A stretch of 63,761 nucleotides of DNA from an uncultured Eubacteriales bacterium (GCA_934446095.1 CAKSDR010000002.1:1-63761); one strand, 5' to 3'. Shown: positions 51,604 to 61,332, counted from the stretch's first letter. Made by a program: numbers and translations. Notes: generated by a model not told the origin, from the letters alone.

Positions 51604-53376
51604 ATGAAAAAAACACAAGAAAACATTTCCGACAATGAAAATTTAAATGGAAATGCTGACGGAAAAAACAAGACCGTAAAGCGTTTTTTTAAAAAGGCGA
51701 AAAACAAAAAAACAATAATTATAGCGCTTGCGGCAGTGGTTGTTGTTTTTATTGCGGCAAAAATATTTTTTCCGAATAACAAGGCAGACCTAAATGCGGT
51801 TACATACACTGATTACACCGTTGAAAAAAGAGATATTGAAGTAACCCTTACCGGAACCGGAACACTTCAGCCAATAGACTCGTACACAGTCACGGCGAAC
51901 GTGTCGGGCGATATTATTTCCGCCGATTTTGAGGAAATGGATAAAGTTGAAAAAGATCAGGTGCTATATGTCATTGATTCTGACGACGCCGAAAAGAAAG
52001 TGTCGGAACAGGAAAAAACAGTTTCTGACGCGCGCGAAGACTACAATGAAATCCTTTCCGACTACAAGGATTTGTATATATACTCGGAATATGAAGGAAC
52101 TGTTGAAAAATTATATGTTGAAGAAGGCGACACGGTCCAGAACGGGCAAAATATCGCAAGTATCGTTGACAACGGTACAATGCTTCTTGAAATTCCGTTT
52201 TTCACGTCTGACGCAGATCATATATCGTCAGGCGACACGGCTTACATAACTTTCAGTTTTACTCCCGAAACGATAAGCGGTACCGTAAAGGAAGTTTCGT
52301 ATCTTGAAACCGTAAATTCCAAAAACTCAAAGGTCCGCAATGTTACGATCGCAATTAGGAACCCGGGCGGAATATCGAACGGAACGAAAGCATACGCAAA
52401 AATCGGAAATTATGCATGTTCAGACGAGGGAACATTCAAAAATAACGTTGAAAAAAACATTACCGCGAAAACCGGCGGGAAAATAAAAACTCTTTATGTA
52501 AAGGAAGGAAGCACAGTAGGCAAGGGCACGCTGCTTGCATATATCGACAGTGAAAATCTTGACAAGCAGAAAAAAAGCCTTCTTCGTTCTCTTGAAAATG
52601 CGCAGGACAATCTCGAAACATTGATTGATAAAAAAGATGACTATACGATAAAGGCGCCCATTTCGGGAACCGTTGTTTCAAAGAACTATAAGGCGCTTGA
52701 TACCATAGGCCAGAGTTCGCTTGCTTCTACCACAGATCTCGCAGTTATTTATGACATGTCAAGTCTTACTTTTGATTTGAATATAGATGAATTGGACCTT
52801 TATAAGATTGAAATAGGTCAGGAAGTTATTGTAACTTCGGATTCCATTGAAAATACCGAGTTTTCTGGATATATTACAAAGAAAAGTATTATAGGAAATT
52901 CTTCAAACGGAACAACAACATACCCTGTGACGGTGCAGATAGATGATATCGGCGAACTTTTGCCCGGAATGAATGTGGACGCAAAAATTATGATAAAGCA
53001 GGTAAAAGATGTTCTGGCAGTTCCTGTGGGCGCTGTTGCGAGAGGCAATACCGTGGAAGTTAAGAAAAGTTCATACAGCGGTTCTCTTGACGATGCTGTT
53101 GAAAACGATGAAAATTCCGAATACGCATCTATCGAGGTAGGTCTTGGAGAAAGCGATGACGATTATGTTGAGATAACCTATGGTTTATCGGAGGGCGACG
53201 TTGTAAGAGTTGCAAAAACTCAGGTTTCGGCAGCCTCATTTGACTTCGGAATGGCAATGGGCGGCGACAATTACAGTGACAATTCGGCTCCCGGCGGCGG
53301 TCCGGACGGAGGAGGCCCCGGCGGCATGGGAGGCTCCGGCGGAACTCCGGGCGGTAATTCCGGCGGAATGAGATGA
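51604..53376 (+). CDS. HlyD/MacA-type efflux adaptor with duplicated lipoyl-hairpin modules
   Basis: A protein of 590 residues, larger than MacA (about 380). A basic cytosolic start is followed by one transmembrane helix (about 37-57). Two successive adaptor modules follow. Each has a half-lipoyl strand set, an alpha-hairpin, the second half-lipoyl (EYEGTVEKLYVEEGDTV; then IKAPISGTVVSKNYKALDT) and a beta-barrel part. The C-terminal 35 residues are Gly/Pro-rich and probably disordered. MacA proteins link a MacB permease to an exit path. GGAGGAAC precedes the ATG. It heads an operon with macB-type ATPase and permease and an SLH protein. Confidence 0.88.
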   Translation: MKKTQENISDNENLNGNADGKNKTVKRFFKKAKNKKTIIIALAAVVVVFIAAKIFFPNNKADLNAVTYTDYTVEKRDIEVTLTGTGTLQPIDSYTVTANVSGDIISADFEEMDKVEKDQVLYVIDSDDAEKKVSEQEKTVSDAREDYNEILSDYKDLYIYSEYEGTVEKLYVEEGDTVQNGQNIASIVDNGTMLLEIPFFTSDADHISSGDTAYITFSFTPETISGTVKEVSYLETVNSKNSKVRNVTIAIRNPGGISNGTKAYAKIGNYACSDEGTFKNNVEKNITAKTGGKIKTLYVKEGSTVGKGTLLAYIDSENLDKQKKSLLRSLENAQDNLETLIDKKDDYTIKAPISGTVVSKNYKALDTIGQSSLASTTDLAVIYDMSSLTFDLNIDELDLYKIEIGQEVIVTSDSIENTEFSGYITKKSIIGNSSNGTTTYPVTVQIDDIGELLPGMNVDAKIMIKQVKDVLAVPVGAVARGNTVEVKKSSYSGSLDDAVENDENSEYASIEVGLGESDDDYVEITYGLSEGDVVRVAKTQVSAASFDFGMAMGGDNYSDNSAPGGGPDGGGPGGMGGSGGTPGGNSGGMR

Positions 53377-53387
53377 GGTGCCTTTAA

Positions 53388-54149
53388 ATGGGGGAACTTA
53401 TAAAATTTGAACATATTTCAAAAATATATCCGATGGGCAGCACTGTTGTGAAGGCTGCCGATGACATTTCTTTTGTAATAAAAAAAGGAGAATTTGCTGC
53501 AATCGTAGGACAGTCGGGTTCAGGAAAATCCACATGCATGAATATAATAGGCTGCCTTGACGTCCAGACAAGCGGAAAGTATTATCTTGACGGAGTTGAC
53601 GTTGCAACGCTTAATGAAAACGAACTTGCGAAGATAAGAAACAAGATGCTGGGATTTATTTTTCAGCAGTATAATCTTATTGCGAAACTTACGGTTCTTG
53701 AAAATGTAGAATTACCTCTTTTGTATGCGGGAGTTCCAAAAAATGAACGCCGCGAGGCGGCAATAAAGGCGCTTTCAAAGGTAGGTCTTTCGGATAAAGT
53801 GAAAAATTACCCGTCGCAACTTTCCGGAGGCCAGCAGCAAAGGGTATCTATTGCAAGGGCGCTTTCCGGAAATCCGTCTGTGATACTTGCCGATGAACCA
53901 ACAGGTGCGCTTGACTCAAGAACCGGAAGAGAAGTTATCGATTTTTTGAAAAAACTTCATGCCGACGGAAACACGATAATTCTTATAACGCACGACAATT
54001 CCATAGCGCTTCAGGCGGAAAGAATCATAAGGCTGCAGGACGGGAAAATAGTATATGACGGCGACGCGTCATCTCCGCTTGCGGTAGTAAACCCCGACAT
54101 GTCGTATGAAGAGCAAACTGAAACCGGAGGTGCTGAAAATTGGGAATAA
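53388..54149 (+). CDS. MacB/LolD-type ABC transporter ATPase
   Basis: A protein of 253 residues. Walker A is GQSGSGKST (41-49), signature LSGGQQQRVSIARAL, Walker B VILADEPTGALD, and H-loop ITHD. The sequence matches the MacB/FtsE/LolD group that works by mechanotransmission rather than classical transport. It lies 11 bases behind the adaptor gene and overlaps the permease gene by 10 bases, so the three form one complex. Confidence 0.94.
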   Translation: MGELIKFEHISKIYPMGSTVVKAADDISFVIKKGEFAAIVGQSGSGKSTCMNIIGCLDVQTSGKYYLDGVDVATLNENELAKIRNKMLGFIFQQYNLIAKLTVLENVELPLLYAGVPKNERREAAIKALSKVGLSDKVKNYPSQLSGGQQQRVSIARALSGNPSVILADEPTGALDSRTGREVIDFLKKLHADGNTIILITHDNSIALQAERIIRLQDGKIVYDGDASSPLAVVNPDMSYEEQTETGGAENWE

Positions 54150-55321
54150 CACAGTCTTTTATATTGGCGGTTAAAAGCATAGTCCAAAGCAAGATGCGTT
54201 CGTTTTTAACAATGCTCGGCATAATTATCGGAGTAGGTTCGGTTATCATGATAGTAAGCCTTGGAAACGGCATGACCGACAGTGTAAATGAAACTTTTGA
54301 GGGCCTCGGTACGGAAACAATATCGGTAAATCTTATGGGCAGAGGCTCGACAAGAAGTATATCTGACGACGAGATATACGAATTTGCAAAAGAAAACAGC
54401 GACACGATACGTGCCGTGACTCCGACAGTTTCAGTATCGGCAAGCGTAAAGAACGGTTCGGAATCTATTTCGTCGGCGACTGTAACAGGCGTTGGGGAAG
54501 ACTATCTTACCGTTAAGTCCCAAAACTTGAAATCCGGAAGATTTATTCAGTATATAGACATAAAATACAGGAAAAATGTATGCGTTGTCGGTTCGTACTA
54601 CGACAGCAAAGAGGTTTTCGGCGGGTCAGCCTTGGGAAATGAAATAAAGATAAACGGCAATATTTACAAAATTGTGGGAGTGCTTGATGAAATAACTGAT
54701 TCCGAAGACGAGGACGGCTCGGATAACGTAGTTTTGATTCCTTACTCAAACGCTTCAAAACTTGCGAGAAACGCCGGAATTTCTTCATATACTTTTATTG
54801 CTCAGAGCAAGGATATGGTTGAAGAAGCAAAAAACACAATAAATCAAAAACTGTACGACGTTTACGAGGACGAAGACGCTTATATGATACTTGCCATGGC
54901 CGATATGATAGATTCGGTTAACGATATCATGGGAACTATGGTGCTTGTAATTGCATGTATTGCCGGAATATCGCTTCTTGTCGGAGGAATCGGCATAATG
55001 AATATAATGCTTGTGTCAGTAACTGAAAGAACGAGGGAAATCGGCATAAGAAAATCTCTCGGTGCAAAACCGCGCGACATAAGGGGACAGTTTGTTATCG
55101 AGGCTGCGACAACAAGTCTTATCGGCGGTCTTTTGGGGATGCTTATGGGCTTTATAGGTGCAAATTTTGTGGCAAAACTTTTAGACATGAAAATGTCAGT
55201 TTCGGCAGGGTCTGTGATACTTGCAGTCGGAATATCCGTAGGCGTGGGTATTCTTTTCGGATATCTGCCTGCAAATAAAGCCGCAAAACTGAATCCTATA
55301 GACGCTTTGAGATACGAATAA
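54140..55321 (+). CDS. MacB-type ABC permease
   Basis: A protein of 393 residues with the MacB topology. One N-terminal helix (about 20-42, RSFLTMLGIIIGVGSVIMIV) is followed by a large extracytoplasmic domain and then three C-terminal helices around GGIGIMNIMLVSVTERTREI. FtsX-domain features follow, and the end NPIDALRYE is typical. It starts at TTG 54140 in overlap with the ATPase gene. Substrates of clostridial relatives include peptides and antimicrobials, none proven here. Confidence 0.93.
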   Translation: MGITQSFILAVKSIVQSKMRSFLTMLGIIIGVGSVIMIVSLGNGMTDSVNETFEGLGTETISVNLMGRGSTRSISDDEIYEFAKENSDTIRAVTPTVSVSASVKNGSESISSATVTGVGEDYLTVKSQNLKSGRFIQYIDIKYRKNVCVVGSYYDSKEVFGGSALGNEIKINGNIYKIVGVLDEITDSEDEDGSDNVVLIPYSNASKLARNAGISSYTFIAQSKDMVEEAKNTINQKLYDVYEDEDAYMILAMADMIDSVNDIMGTMVLVIACIAGISLLVGGIGIMNIMLVSVTERTREIGIRKSLGAKPRDIRGQFVIEAATTSLIGGLLGMLMGFIGANFVAKLLDMKMSVSAGSVILAVGISVGVGILFGYLPANKAAKLNPIDALRYE

Positions 55322-55343
55322 TAACCGGAAGGAAAATATACAA

Positions 55344-57644
55344 ATGAAAAGATTTTTATGTATCATAATGTCTTTGGTTTTAATATCAGGGATGTTTTTA
55401 TGTGCAGACGCTTCGGAAAATGTTTCGGATACTGCGCAGGAAGAAGTTATTAATATTGTAAAATTGCTTGAGATTATGAATGGAAATGAAAATGGCGAAC
55501 TTAATCTTGACAAGAATGTTACAAGAGCAGAGTTTGTAAAAATGCTTACAAATGCATCGGCATATAAAAACGAGGCTTTGGCAGGCACGGATATATCGCC
55601 GTTTCCCGACGTCGGATTTTCCCACTGGGCGGCAAAATATATTTTATGCGCTTCAAAGAACGGCATTGCAAACGGGTATCTCGACGGAACATTCAGACCC
55701 TCAAACAACGTAAAACTCGAGGAAGCGGTTACAATGACGCTGAAACTCTTGGGTTACGGGGAAGCTGATTTTAAAACGTCATATCCTGCCGGGCAGTTGT
55801 CAAAATATACCGAACTCAAACTTGACAAAAATATAAAGGCAAAGGCCGGAGATTATATGACAAGGCTTGACTGCGCATATCTTATTTACAATATGTTAAG
55901 CACCGAAAGCAAAACCGGAACGCCTTATATAAAAACTATCGGATATTCTGCCGACGGCGACGGAAAAGTTGATTATCTGAAACTGCTTGAAGACAAGATG
56001 GAAGGGCCTGTGACGGTTGACAATGCGGGACCATGGAGATCAAAAGTCAAAATTTTGCCGGAAAATGCAGAAGTTTATATAGACGGCAAACTTTCAAAAT
56101 CCGAAAACCTTAAAGTTAACAATGTTGTATACTACTGCGAGGAAATAAATACAATATGGGCATACACAGATAAAGTTACGGGACTTTGCACTGAAGTTTT
56201 ACCCGACAAAAACTCGCCTTCAAAAGTAGTTGTCGGAGGCAAAACCTACACTCTTGGAAATTCGAACGTCAGTCAGAAGTTTTCGGTTCTCGGCAGTCTT
56301 GGCGAAGATAATGTCGTAGTGCTTCTTTTCGGCAAAGACGGTAATGTTGCCGACGCTTTTATGGGGGACATATCCGATTACGAACTTTATTCCGACGGTG
56401 AACTTGATTATGCCTATCTTGTTGAGTCGACTATAAAAGGACCTGTAATTGTAAATGATTTGTCGTCATGGAAAGACAAACTCGGGTTTGATTATGCGAA
56501 TGCCGTTTGTTATAAGAGAAGCAAAAACGTAAGCATATCCGACGTTTCACTTTATGACGTTGTATATTATTCTTCCGTATTCAATACAATCTGGATTTAT
56601 GACGACAAAATAAGCGGAACGGTTGAAGAAATACTTCCCGACAAAAGCATGCCGACTTCCGTTGTTATATCCGGTAAAACTTTGAGCCTTGAAACCGCGT
56701 CATGCGAATTTGACTTTTCTTCAATGGGAAAATATAATGTCGGCGACACAGTAACAGTGCTTCTCGGAAGAAATGGGCTTGCCGCAGGAGTAAAATCGGT
56801 TGCGGATATCAATAAGGAACGTTTCGGAATAGCGCTGTCTGTAGGTGAGAAGAAATATAAAAATTCCGACGGAAGCGAATACAGTTCATATTATGTGGAA
56901 GTTTCGGATTTTGAAGGCGGAACATACGAATACAAGACGCAAAGCAAAGATTTCCCAACCGAATATATAGTGTCGGTTACTTTCAGAAACGGAAGCCAGA
57001 AGGTGTCATCAATAAAAGAAAATTACACCGATATTTCAAAATTAAAGGACGCCGTAAAAAATAAAAAGTATTCGTCCGACGCGGTAATTGTCGACTTGTG
57101 CGGAAAAACATTTACAAAAGTTTTCCCGTCTTCTATAAGTAATGTTTCTTTAAGCACCGAAGACGTGCTTTTGTACAGAATGAATGCGGGCGGAGAAATA
57201 ACATATCTTGTGCTCAGCGATGTTACGGGCGACCTTTATTCATACGGCATTATAACCGCAAGTTCCGAATCCACGTCGTCAAAAATTATGAGTTCGTATA
57301 CTTTTCTTGAAAAAGACAGTGTCAAAACAATAAAAAGCGAAGATACGGCTTTTCTGGCAAAAACAGGACCCGCAAAAGTTTTGATTGAAAACGGAAGCGT
57401 TAAAAAGATTTCAAATCTTAACTTTGTAAAAGCCGATTCGGCAAGCATGCTGCAGATAACGTCGGGAGGCAAAACATATGATATCTGGGACAAAGTTTCG
57501 GCATACCTTTATGAAAACGACGAATACAAAAACATAAAACTTTCTGACGCCTGCAACCTTGACAAATACAATCTTAAATGTTATTATGATGCGTCGGGAA
57601 AAATAAGAATAATTGTTGCTTTAAAAAACTATTCGGCAAAATAA
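55344..57644 (+). CDS. SLH-domain protein with a 145-residue internal duplication
   Basis: A protein of 766 residues. A signal peptide (about 1-23) precedes three S-layer homology repeats (about 34-75, 88-137, 153-187). Two copies of a module follow at about 219-345 and 364-490, in phase at exactly 145 residues: GPV at 221/366, NTIW at 269/414 and LPDK at 286/431. The remaining C-terminal region (about 490-766) is beta-rich without an identified domain. It should be anchored to the wall and exposed. It starts 22 bases after the permease, suggesting it is the surface partner or cargo of the efflux complex. Confidence 0.85.
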   Translation: MKRFLCIIMSLVLISGMFLCADASENVSDTAQEEVINIVKLLEIMNGNENGELNLDKNVTRAEFVKMLTNASAYKNEALAGTDISPFPDVGFSHWAAKYILCASKNGIANGYLDGTFRPSNNVKLEEAVTMTLKLLGYGEADFKTSYPAGQLSKYTELKLDKNIKAKAGDYMTRLDCAYLIYNMLSTESKTGTPYIKTIGYSADGDGKVDYLKLLEDKMEGPVTVDNAGPWRSKVKILPENAEVYIDGKLSKSENLKVNNVVYYCEEINTIWAYTDKVTGLCTEVLPDKNSPSKVVVGGKTYTLGNSNVSQKFSVLGSLGEDNVVVLLFGKDGNVADAFMGDISDYELYSDGELDYAYLVESTIKGPVIVNDLSSWKDKLGFDYANAVCYKRSKNVSISDVSLYDVVYYSSVFNTIWIYDDKISGTVEEILPDKSMPTSVVISGKTLSLETASCEFDFSSMGKYNVGDTVTVLLGRNGLAAGVKSVADINKERFGIALSVGEKKYKNSDGSEYSSYYVEVSDFEGGTYEYKTQSKDFPTEYIVSVTFRNGSQKVSSIKENYTDISKLKDAVKNKKYSSDAVIVDLCGKTFTKVFPSSISNVSLSTEDVLLYRMNAGGEITYLVLSDVTGDLYSYGIITASSESTSSKIMSSYTFLEKDSVKTIKSEDTAFLAKTGPAKVLIENGSVKKISNLNFVKADSASMLQITSGGKTYDIWDKVSAYLYENDEYKNIKLSDACNLDKYNLKCYYDASGKIRIIVALKNYSAK

Positions 57645-57663
57645 ATTTATAAAGGAAGTCAAA

Positions 57664-58257
57664 ATGAAAATAATTCTTGCTTCGCAGTCGCAAAGACGGC
57701 GTGAAATCTTTGACAGGCTGAAAGTGCCGTACACCGCATATTCTACCGAAGCCGATGAAAATGTAATTTTCGAAAGCCCTGAGAAAACGGTCATGGACCT
57801 TGCGCTTCGCAAGGCCGCGTATGCAAAAAATGCTTTTCAAGACGATAAAAACATGATCATTGCCGCAGACACACTTGTATATTGCGGCGAACAACTGCTC
57901 GGCAAACCGAAAGACGAAAAAGACGCCGAAGATATGCTGAAAACGCTTTCGGGGAACAGCCATGAAGTTTATACCGGCGTATGCGTAATGTACGGGAAAG
58001 GGAAGACAGTCTTTTATGAAAAATCAATAGTCAGGTTCAGAAAAATCGATAACGACGAAATAAGAGAATATATAAAAACAGGCGAAAGCATGGACAAGGC
58101 AGGAGCCTACGGAATACAAAATCTCGGAGAAATTTTTGTCGAGGGAATAGAAGGCGATTATTTTAACATTGTCGGACTTCCGGTCGAAAGTTTATTTGAA
58201 CATATTAAAAAAGAATTCGGGATGTCTTTTTTCGATGTTTTAAAATCTGCGGAGTAA
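57664..58257 (+). CDS. maf: Maf nucleotide pyrophosphatase
   Basis: A protein of 197 residues. The opening ILASQSQRRREIFD is the Maf signature, followed by DENVIF, IIAADTLVYCG and GKP. Family members hydrolyse dTTP, UTP or modified nucleotides and are linked to septum formation. The ATG follows AAAGGAAG. Last gene before a strong terminator; mreB-type neighbours common in Bacillus are absent. Confidence 0.95.
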   Translation: MKIILASQSQRRREIFDRLKVPYTAYSTEADENVIFESPEKTVMDLALRKAAYAKNAFQDDKNMIIAADTLVYCGEQLLGKPKDEKDAEDMLKTLSGNSHEVYTGVCVMYGKGKTVFYEKSIVRFRKIDNDEIREYIKTGESMDKAGAYGIQNLGEIFVEGIEGDYFNIVGLPVESLFEHIKKEFGMSFFDVLKSAE

Positions 58258-58260
58258 TAT

Positions 58261-58296
58261 AAAAGCGGCTGCATTTATAAATGCAGCCGCTTTTTT
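58261..58296. terminator. Bidirectional terminator between maf and spoVAC
   Basis: A 15-16 bp stem (58261-58276 with 58280-58295, core AGCGGCTGCATT) with a short loop and T runs on both strands. It abuts the stop codon of spoVAC. Confidence 0.93.
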
Positions 58297-58778
58297 CAGC
58301 ATAGGTTCGGAAGATAAAAAGCAAAATAATAAATTATACCCCAGATTACGGAACAAAGAGTTCCGTAAACTATAACGGGACCTGCAATAACAAACATTTT
58401 CGCTCCGACGCCGAGGACATACCCTTCAGCCTTGCTGTCAATTGCCGGAGAACAAACGGCGTTTGCAAATCCGGTTATCGGAACGAGAGTTCCCGCGCCT
58501 GCATGCTTTGCCGCTTTTGAGTAAAGGCCGAGCCCAGTGAAAAGGCACGAGAGAAATATAAGTGTTACCGGCACAAGAATTTTTGACGCTGTTTTACCGA
58601 ACAGGTAAATGTAAAGAGAAGAAAATGCCTGACCTATCGTGCATATTATTCCGCCAGACACAAAGGCAAAAAAAGTATCCTTGAGTATCGGAGAGGACGG
58701 CATATGTTTGTCGGCATATTTTCTGTAGGCTTCTTTCTGAGGTTCGCTGAAATTTCTTGTGTTTTTCTTTTCCTTCAT
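58296..58778 (-). CDS. spoVAC: Stage V sporulation protein AC (solitary)
   Basis: A protein of 160 residues with about four helices. It matches SpoVAC by the N-terminal HMPSSPILKDTFFAFVSGG, ICTIGQ, then LVPITGFANAVCSPAIDSK and EGYVLGVGAKMF. SpoVAC is part of the dipicolinic-acid channel and acts as a mechanosensitive pore. SpoVAD and SpoVAE, which normally follow, are not adjacent. AAAGGTG precedes the ATG. No clear sigma-G promoter was found in the short gap upstream. Confidence 0.92.
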   Translation of the reverse strand: MKEKKNTRNFSEPQKEAYRKYADKHMPSSPILKDTFFAFVSGGIICTIGQAFSSLYIYLFGKTASKILVPVTLIFLSCLFTGLGLYSKAAKHAGAGTLVPITGFANAVCSPAIDSKAEGYVLGVGAKMFVIAGPVIVYGTLCSVIWGIIYYFAFYLPNLC

Positions 58779-58827
58779 AATTTTTCACCTTTTTGCTAAA
58801 TTAATTTTTTTATTTTTATTATTCCTA

Positions 58828-58856
58828 TTTACATACAAAATATTTAATGTTAGAAT
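58828..58856 (+). promoter_or_regulatory. Sigma-A promoter of the MBOAT gene
   Basis: TTTACA, 17 bases, TAGAAT, 34 bases before the start codon. Confidence 0.6.
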
Positions 58857-58890
58857 ATAAATAATCAAAATATCAAAAGGATTCTTATGT

Positions 58891-60303
58891 ATGGTTTTTG
58901 CAAGTCTTGTTTTTTTGTACCTGTTTTTCCCGCTCAATCTGATATTGTATTTTTCTTTTAAAAATCAGACATACAGAAACTGTATACTTATAATTTTTTC
59001 ACTTGTTTTCTATGCATGGGGAGAACCTGTGTGGGTATTTCCGATGGTTCTTACGGCGTTTCTTGACTATGCAAATTCAAAAATGATATACAGATTCCGC
59101 GGCAAAAAAATTGCAAAGTTATTTCTTCTTCTGTCAGTTGTAATTGACGTTGGAATTTTTGCTTTGTTCAAATATTCCGGCTTTATCGTCGAAAATATAA
59201 ACACAGTTTTTAAAACATCTTTTGCCGTCCCGGGTTTTGCGCTTCCCATCGGAATATCGTTTTATACTTTTCAGACGCTTACGTACGTGGTAGACGTATA
59301 CAAAGGCAGGGTTAAGCCCGCAGAACGCTTTTACAAATATCTTGTGTATCTTGTAAGTTATTTCCAGTTGGTGGCAGGGCCTATTGTAAGGTATACCGAC
59401 GTTGAAAAAGCGGTATCTTGCAGAAAAACTACCGTGAACGGTTTTGCAAACGGAATGTCGCTGTTTATCTACGGTCTTGCAAAAAAGGTAATGATCGCAA
59501 ATATTGCAGGAGAATTTGCCGGAAGATACATGCATGCCGAAATCGGCAAACTTACATTTGTCGGAGCATGGTTTGGAATTATTATGTATACGGTGCAGTT
59601 GTACTTCGATTTTTCCGGATATTCGGATATGGCAAAGGGACTCGGAAAAATATTCGGATTCGATTTTCCGGACAATTTCAATTATCCGTACATCTCAAAA
59701 TCCGTTTCGGAGTTTTGGCGCAGATGGCATATGACGCTCGGAGGATTTTTCAGGGATTATGTTTATATTCCGCTGGGCGGAAACAGAAAAAGGGTGTACC
59801 TTAACCTTTTTATCGTATGGTTTTTAACCGGATTGTGGCACGGCGCGAGTTGGAACTTTGTGATTTGGGGCTTGTATAACGGCTTTTTTATAATACTCGA
59901 AAGATTGCTTGCAGGATTTTTCAAAAGATTGCCGGCAGTAGTTTCACATGTATATTTGCTTATTGTTGTAAATATCGGATTTGTTTTCTTTTATTTTGAA
60001 AAACTCGGAAGCGCATCGCAGTATTTGAAAGTTATGTTTTCGATAAACGGCAATCCTTTCTCGGATATTGCGACAAATACGGATATTTTGAACAACATTT
60101 TCTTCATAGCGGCGGCGATGCTGCTTTGCACGCCTGTGTTTAAACTTGTGCAAAAAGGTGCATACAAAATAGAAACGTTATCTTCTTTCTCGTGCGCTGC
60201 GGTAAATGTTGTGAAAACTTTATACCTTGCGGCATTGCTGCTTGTTTCGACGGCATTTCTTGCCGGCAACAGTTTTAATCCGTTTTTGTATTTTCAGTTT
60301 TAG
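58891..60303 (+). CDS. MBOAT family membrane-bound O-acyltransferase (AlgI-like)
   Basis: A protein of 470 residues with about eleven helices. The catalytic histidine is His317 in LWHGASWNFVIWG. PIGISFYTFQTLTYVVDVYKG, SYFPQ-like SYFQLVAGPIVRY and FWRRWHMTLGGFFRDYVYIPLGG are the AlgI signature segments. AlgI proteins pass acetyl groups to extracytoplasmic partners that acetylate polysaccharide. The usual SGNH/DHHW partner is not directly downstream, but a DHHW C-terminus is encoded in the opposite direction at the right edge. AAAAGG lies 10 bases before the ATG. Confidence 0.93.
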   Translation: MVFASLVFLYLFFPLNLILYFSFKNQTYRNCILIIFSLVFYAWGEPVWVFPMVLTAFLDYANSKMIYRFRGKKIAKLFLLLSVVIDVGIFALFKYSGFIVENINTVFKTSFAVPGFALPIGISFYTFQTLTYVVDVYKGRVKPAERFYKYLVYLVSYFQLVAGPIVRYTDVEKAVSCRKTTVNGFANGMSLFIYGLAKKVMIANIAGEFAGRYMHAEIGKLTFVGAWFGIIMYTVQLYFDFSGYSDMAKGLGKIFGFDFPDNFNYPYISKSVSEFWRRWHMTLGGFFRDYVYIPLGGNRKRVYLNLFIVWFLTGLWHGASWNFVIWGLYNGFFIILERLLAGFFKRLPAVVSHVYLLIVVNIGFVFFYFEKLGSASQYLKVMFSINGNPFSDIATNTDILNNIFFIAAAMLLCTPVFKLVQKGAYKIETLSSFSCAAVNVVKTLYLAALLLVSTAFLAGNSFNPFLYFQF

Positions 60304-60330
60304 TATATAAAATATTTAATTAACATATTA

Positions 60331-60359
60331 TTCATAAACATATGATAAAATATTATAAT
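60331..60359 (+). promoter_or_regulatory. Sigma-A-like promoter of parB
   Basis: TTCATA, 17 bases, perfect TATAAT, 53 bases before the start codon. The -35 box is weak (4/6). Confidence 0.5.
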
Positions 60360-60411
60360 ATGTTCATAGTATTAATTAAGAGTATAAATTTGACTTTCGG
60401 AGGATAATATA

Positions 60412-61332
60412 ATGGCAAAAAAAGGTGGACTCGGAAAAGGACTTGATGCGCTTTTTGACGAAGCAAACTTCAATTCCGAAGTTACTTTGGAAACACCGGG
60501 GGTTGTTACACTAAGACTTTCCGATATTGAACCCGATAAGGAACAGCCGAGAAAAAATTTCGACACGGAATCGCTTACTTCTCTTGCCGAATCGATAGCA
60601 AGACATGGCATATTGCAGCCGATAGTGGTAAGAAAGCCTCAAAATGAAGGTGCGTCCGGAATTTTAAAAAACAAATATACGATAGTTGCCGGCGAACGCA
60701 GATGGCGTGCGGCAAGAATGGCGGGATTATCTGAGGTTCCCGTTATTGTAAAGAATATTTCAGACCATGAAGCAGCGGCGATTATGCTTGTTGAAAATCT
60801 GCAGAGAGAAGATCTCAATGCGGTTGAACAGGCAAAAGGTCTTGAAAGACTTCTTCACGAATTTGACTTAACACAGGAGCAAACGGCGGAAATTGTAGGA
60901 ATTTCAAGACCTGCGCTTACAAATGCCCTAAGACTTCTTACCTTGCCCGATGTGGTTTTGGGTTACCTTGAGAAAGGAGATATTTCTGCGGGACACGCAA
61001 GGGCGCTTATCACACTCGGAAAAAAAGACGACGTTATAAAGGCCGCGCAGTTTGTAAAATCAAAGGGGCTGTCTGTGCGTGAAACCGAAAAACTTGTGAA
61101 GAAAATGCTGGCAGGAGCGCCTTCAAAAAAAGAAGACAAAAAAGATTTGTCTGCCGAAGCATACTACGAAAAACTTGCGGAAAAGATATCTTCTTCTATC
61201 GGAAGAAAAGTAACTATACCCAATAGAAAAAAGGGTGCAAAAAACGGGTTTATTACGATAGAATATTATGACAATGACGATTTCGAAAAACTTGTAAACG
61301 ATATTTGCAAAAAAGATATATTTAAAGATTAA
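60412..61332 (+). CDS. parB: Chromosome partitioning protein ParB/Spo0J
   Basis: A protein of 306 residues. The ParA-interacting N-terminus reads KKGGLGKGLDALF. The CTPase/ParB box has GERRWRAA at 94-101 and ENLQREDLNAVEQAKG. The helix-turn-helix TQEQTAEIVGISRPALTNAL lies at about 155-174 and the C-terminal dimerisation domain ends the protein. It loads as a clamp at parS. The parA (soj) gene normally just upstream is missing here: MBOAT precedes it with a promoter between. CGGAGG precedes the ATG. Confidence 0.94.
   Translation: MAKKGGLGKGLDALFDEANFNSEVTLETPGVVTLRLSDIEPDKEQPRKNFDTESLTSLAESIARHGILQPIVVRKPQNEGASGILKNKYTIVAGERRWRAARMAGLSEVPVIVKNISDHEAAAIMLVENLQREDLNAVEQAKGLERLLHEFDLTQEQTAEIVGISRPALTNALRLLTLPDVVLGYLEKGDISAGHARALITLGKKDDVIKAAQFVKSKGLSVRETEKLVKKMLAGAPSKKEDKKDLSAEAYYEKLAEKISSSIGRKVTIPNRKKGAKNGFITIEYYDNDDFEKLVNDICKKDIFKD

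Noticed and set aside
59418..59804. A 128-codon open frame inside the MBOAT gene
   Set aside because: Same-strand shadow with unnatural Arg/Cys/Tyr composition; the MBOAT frame has all family motifs.
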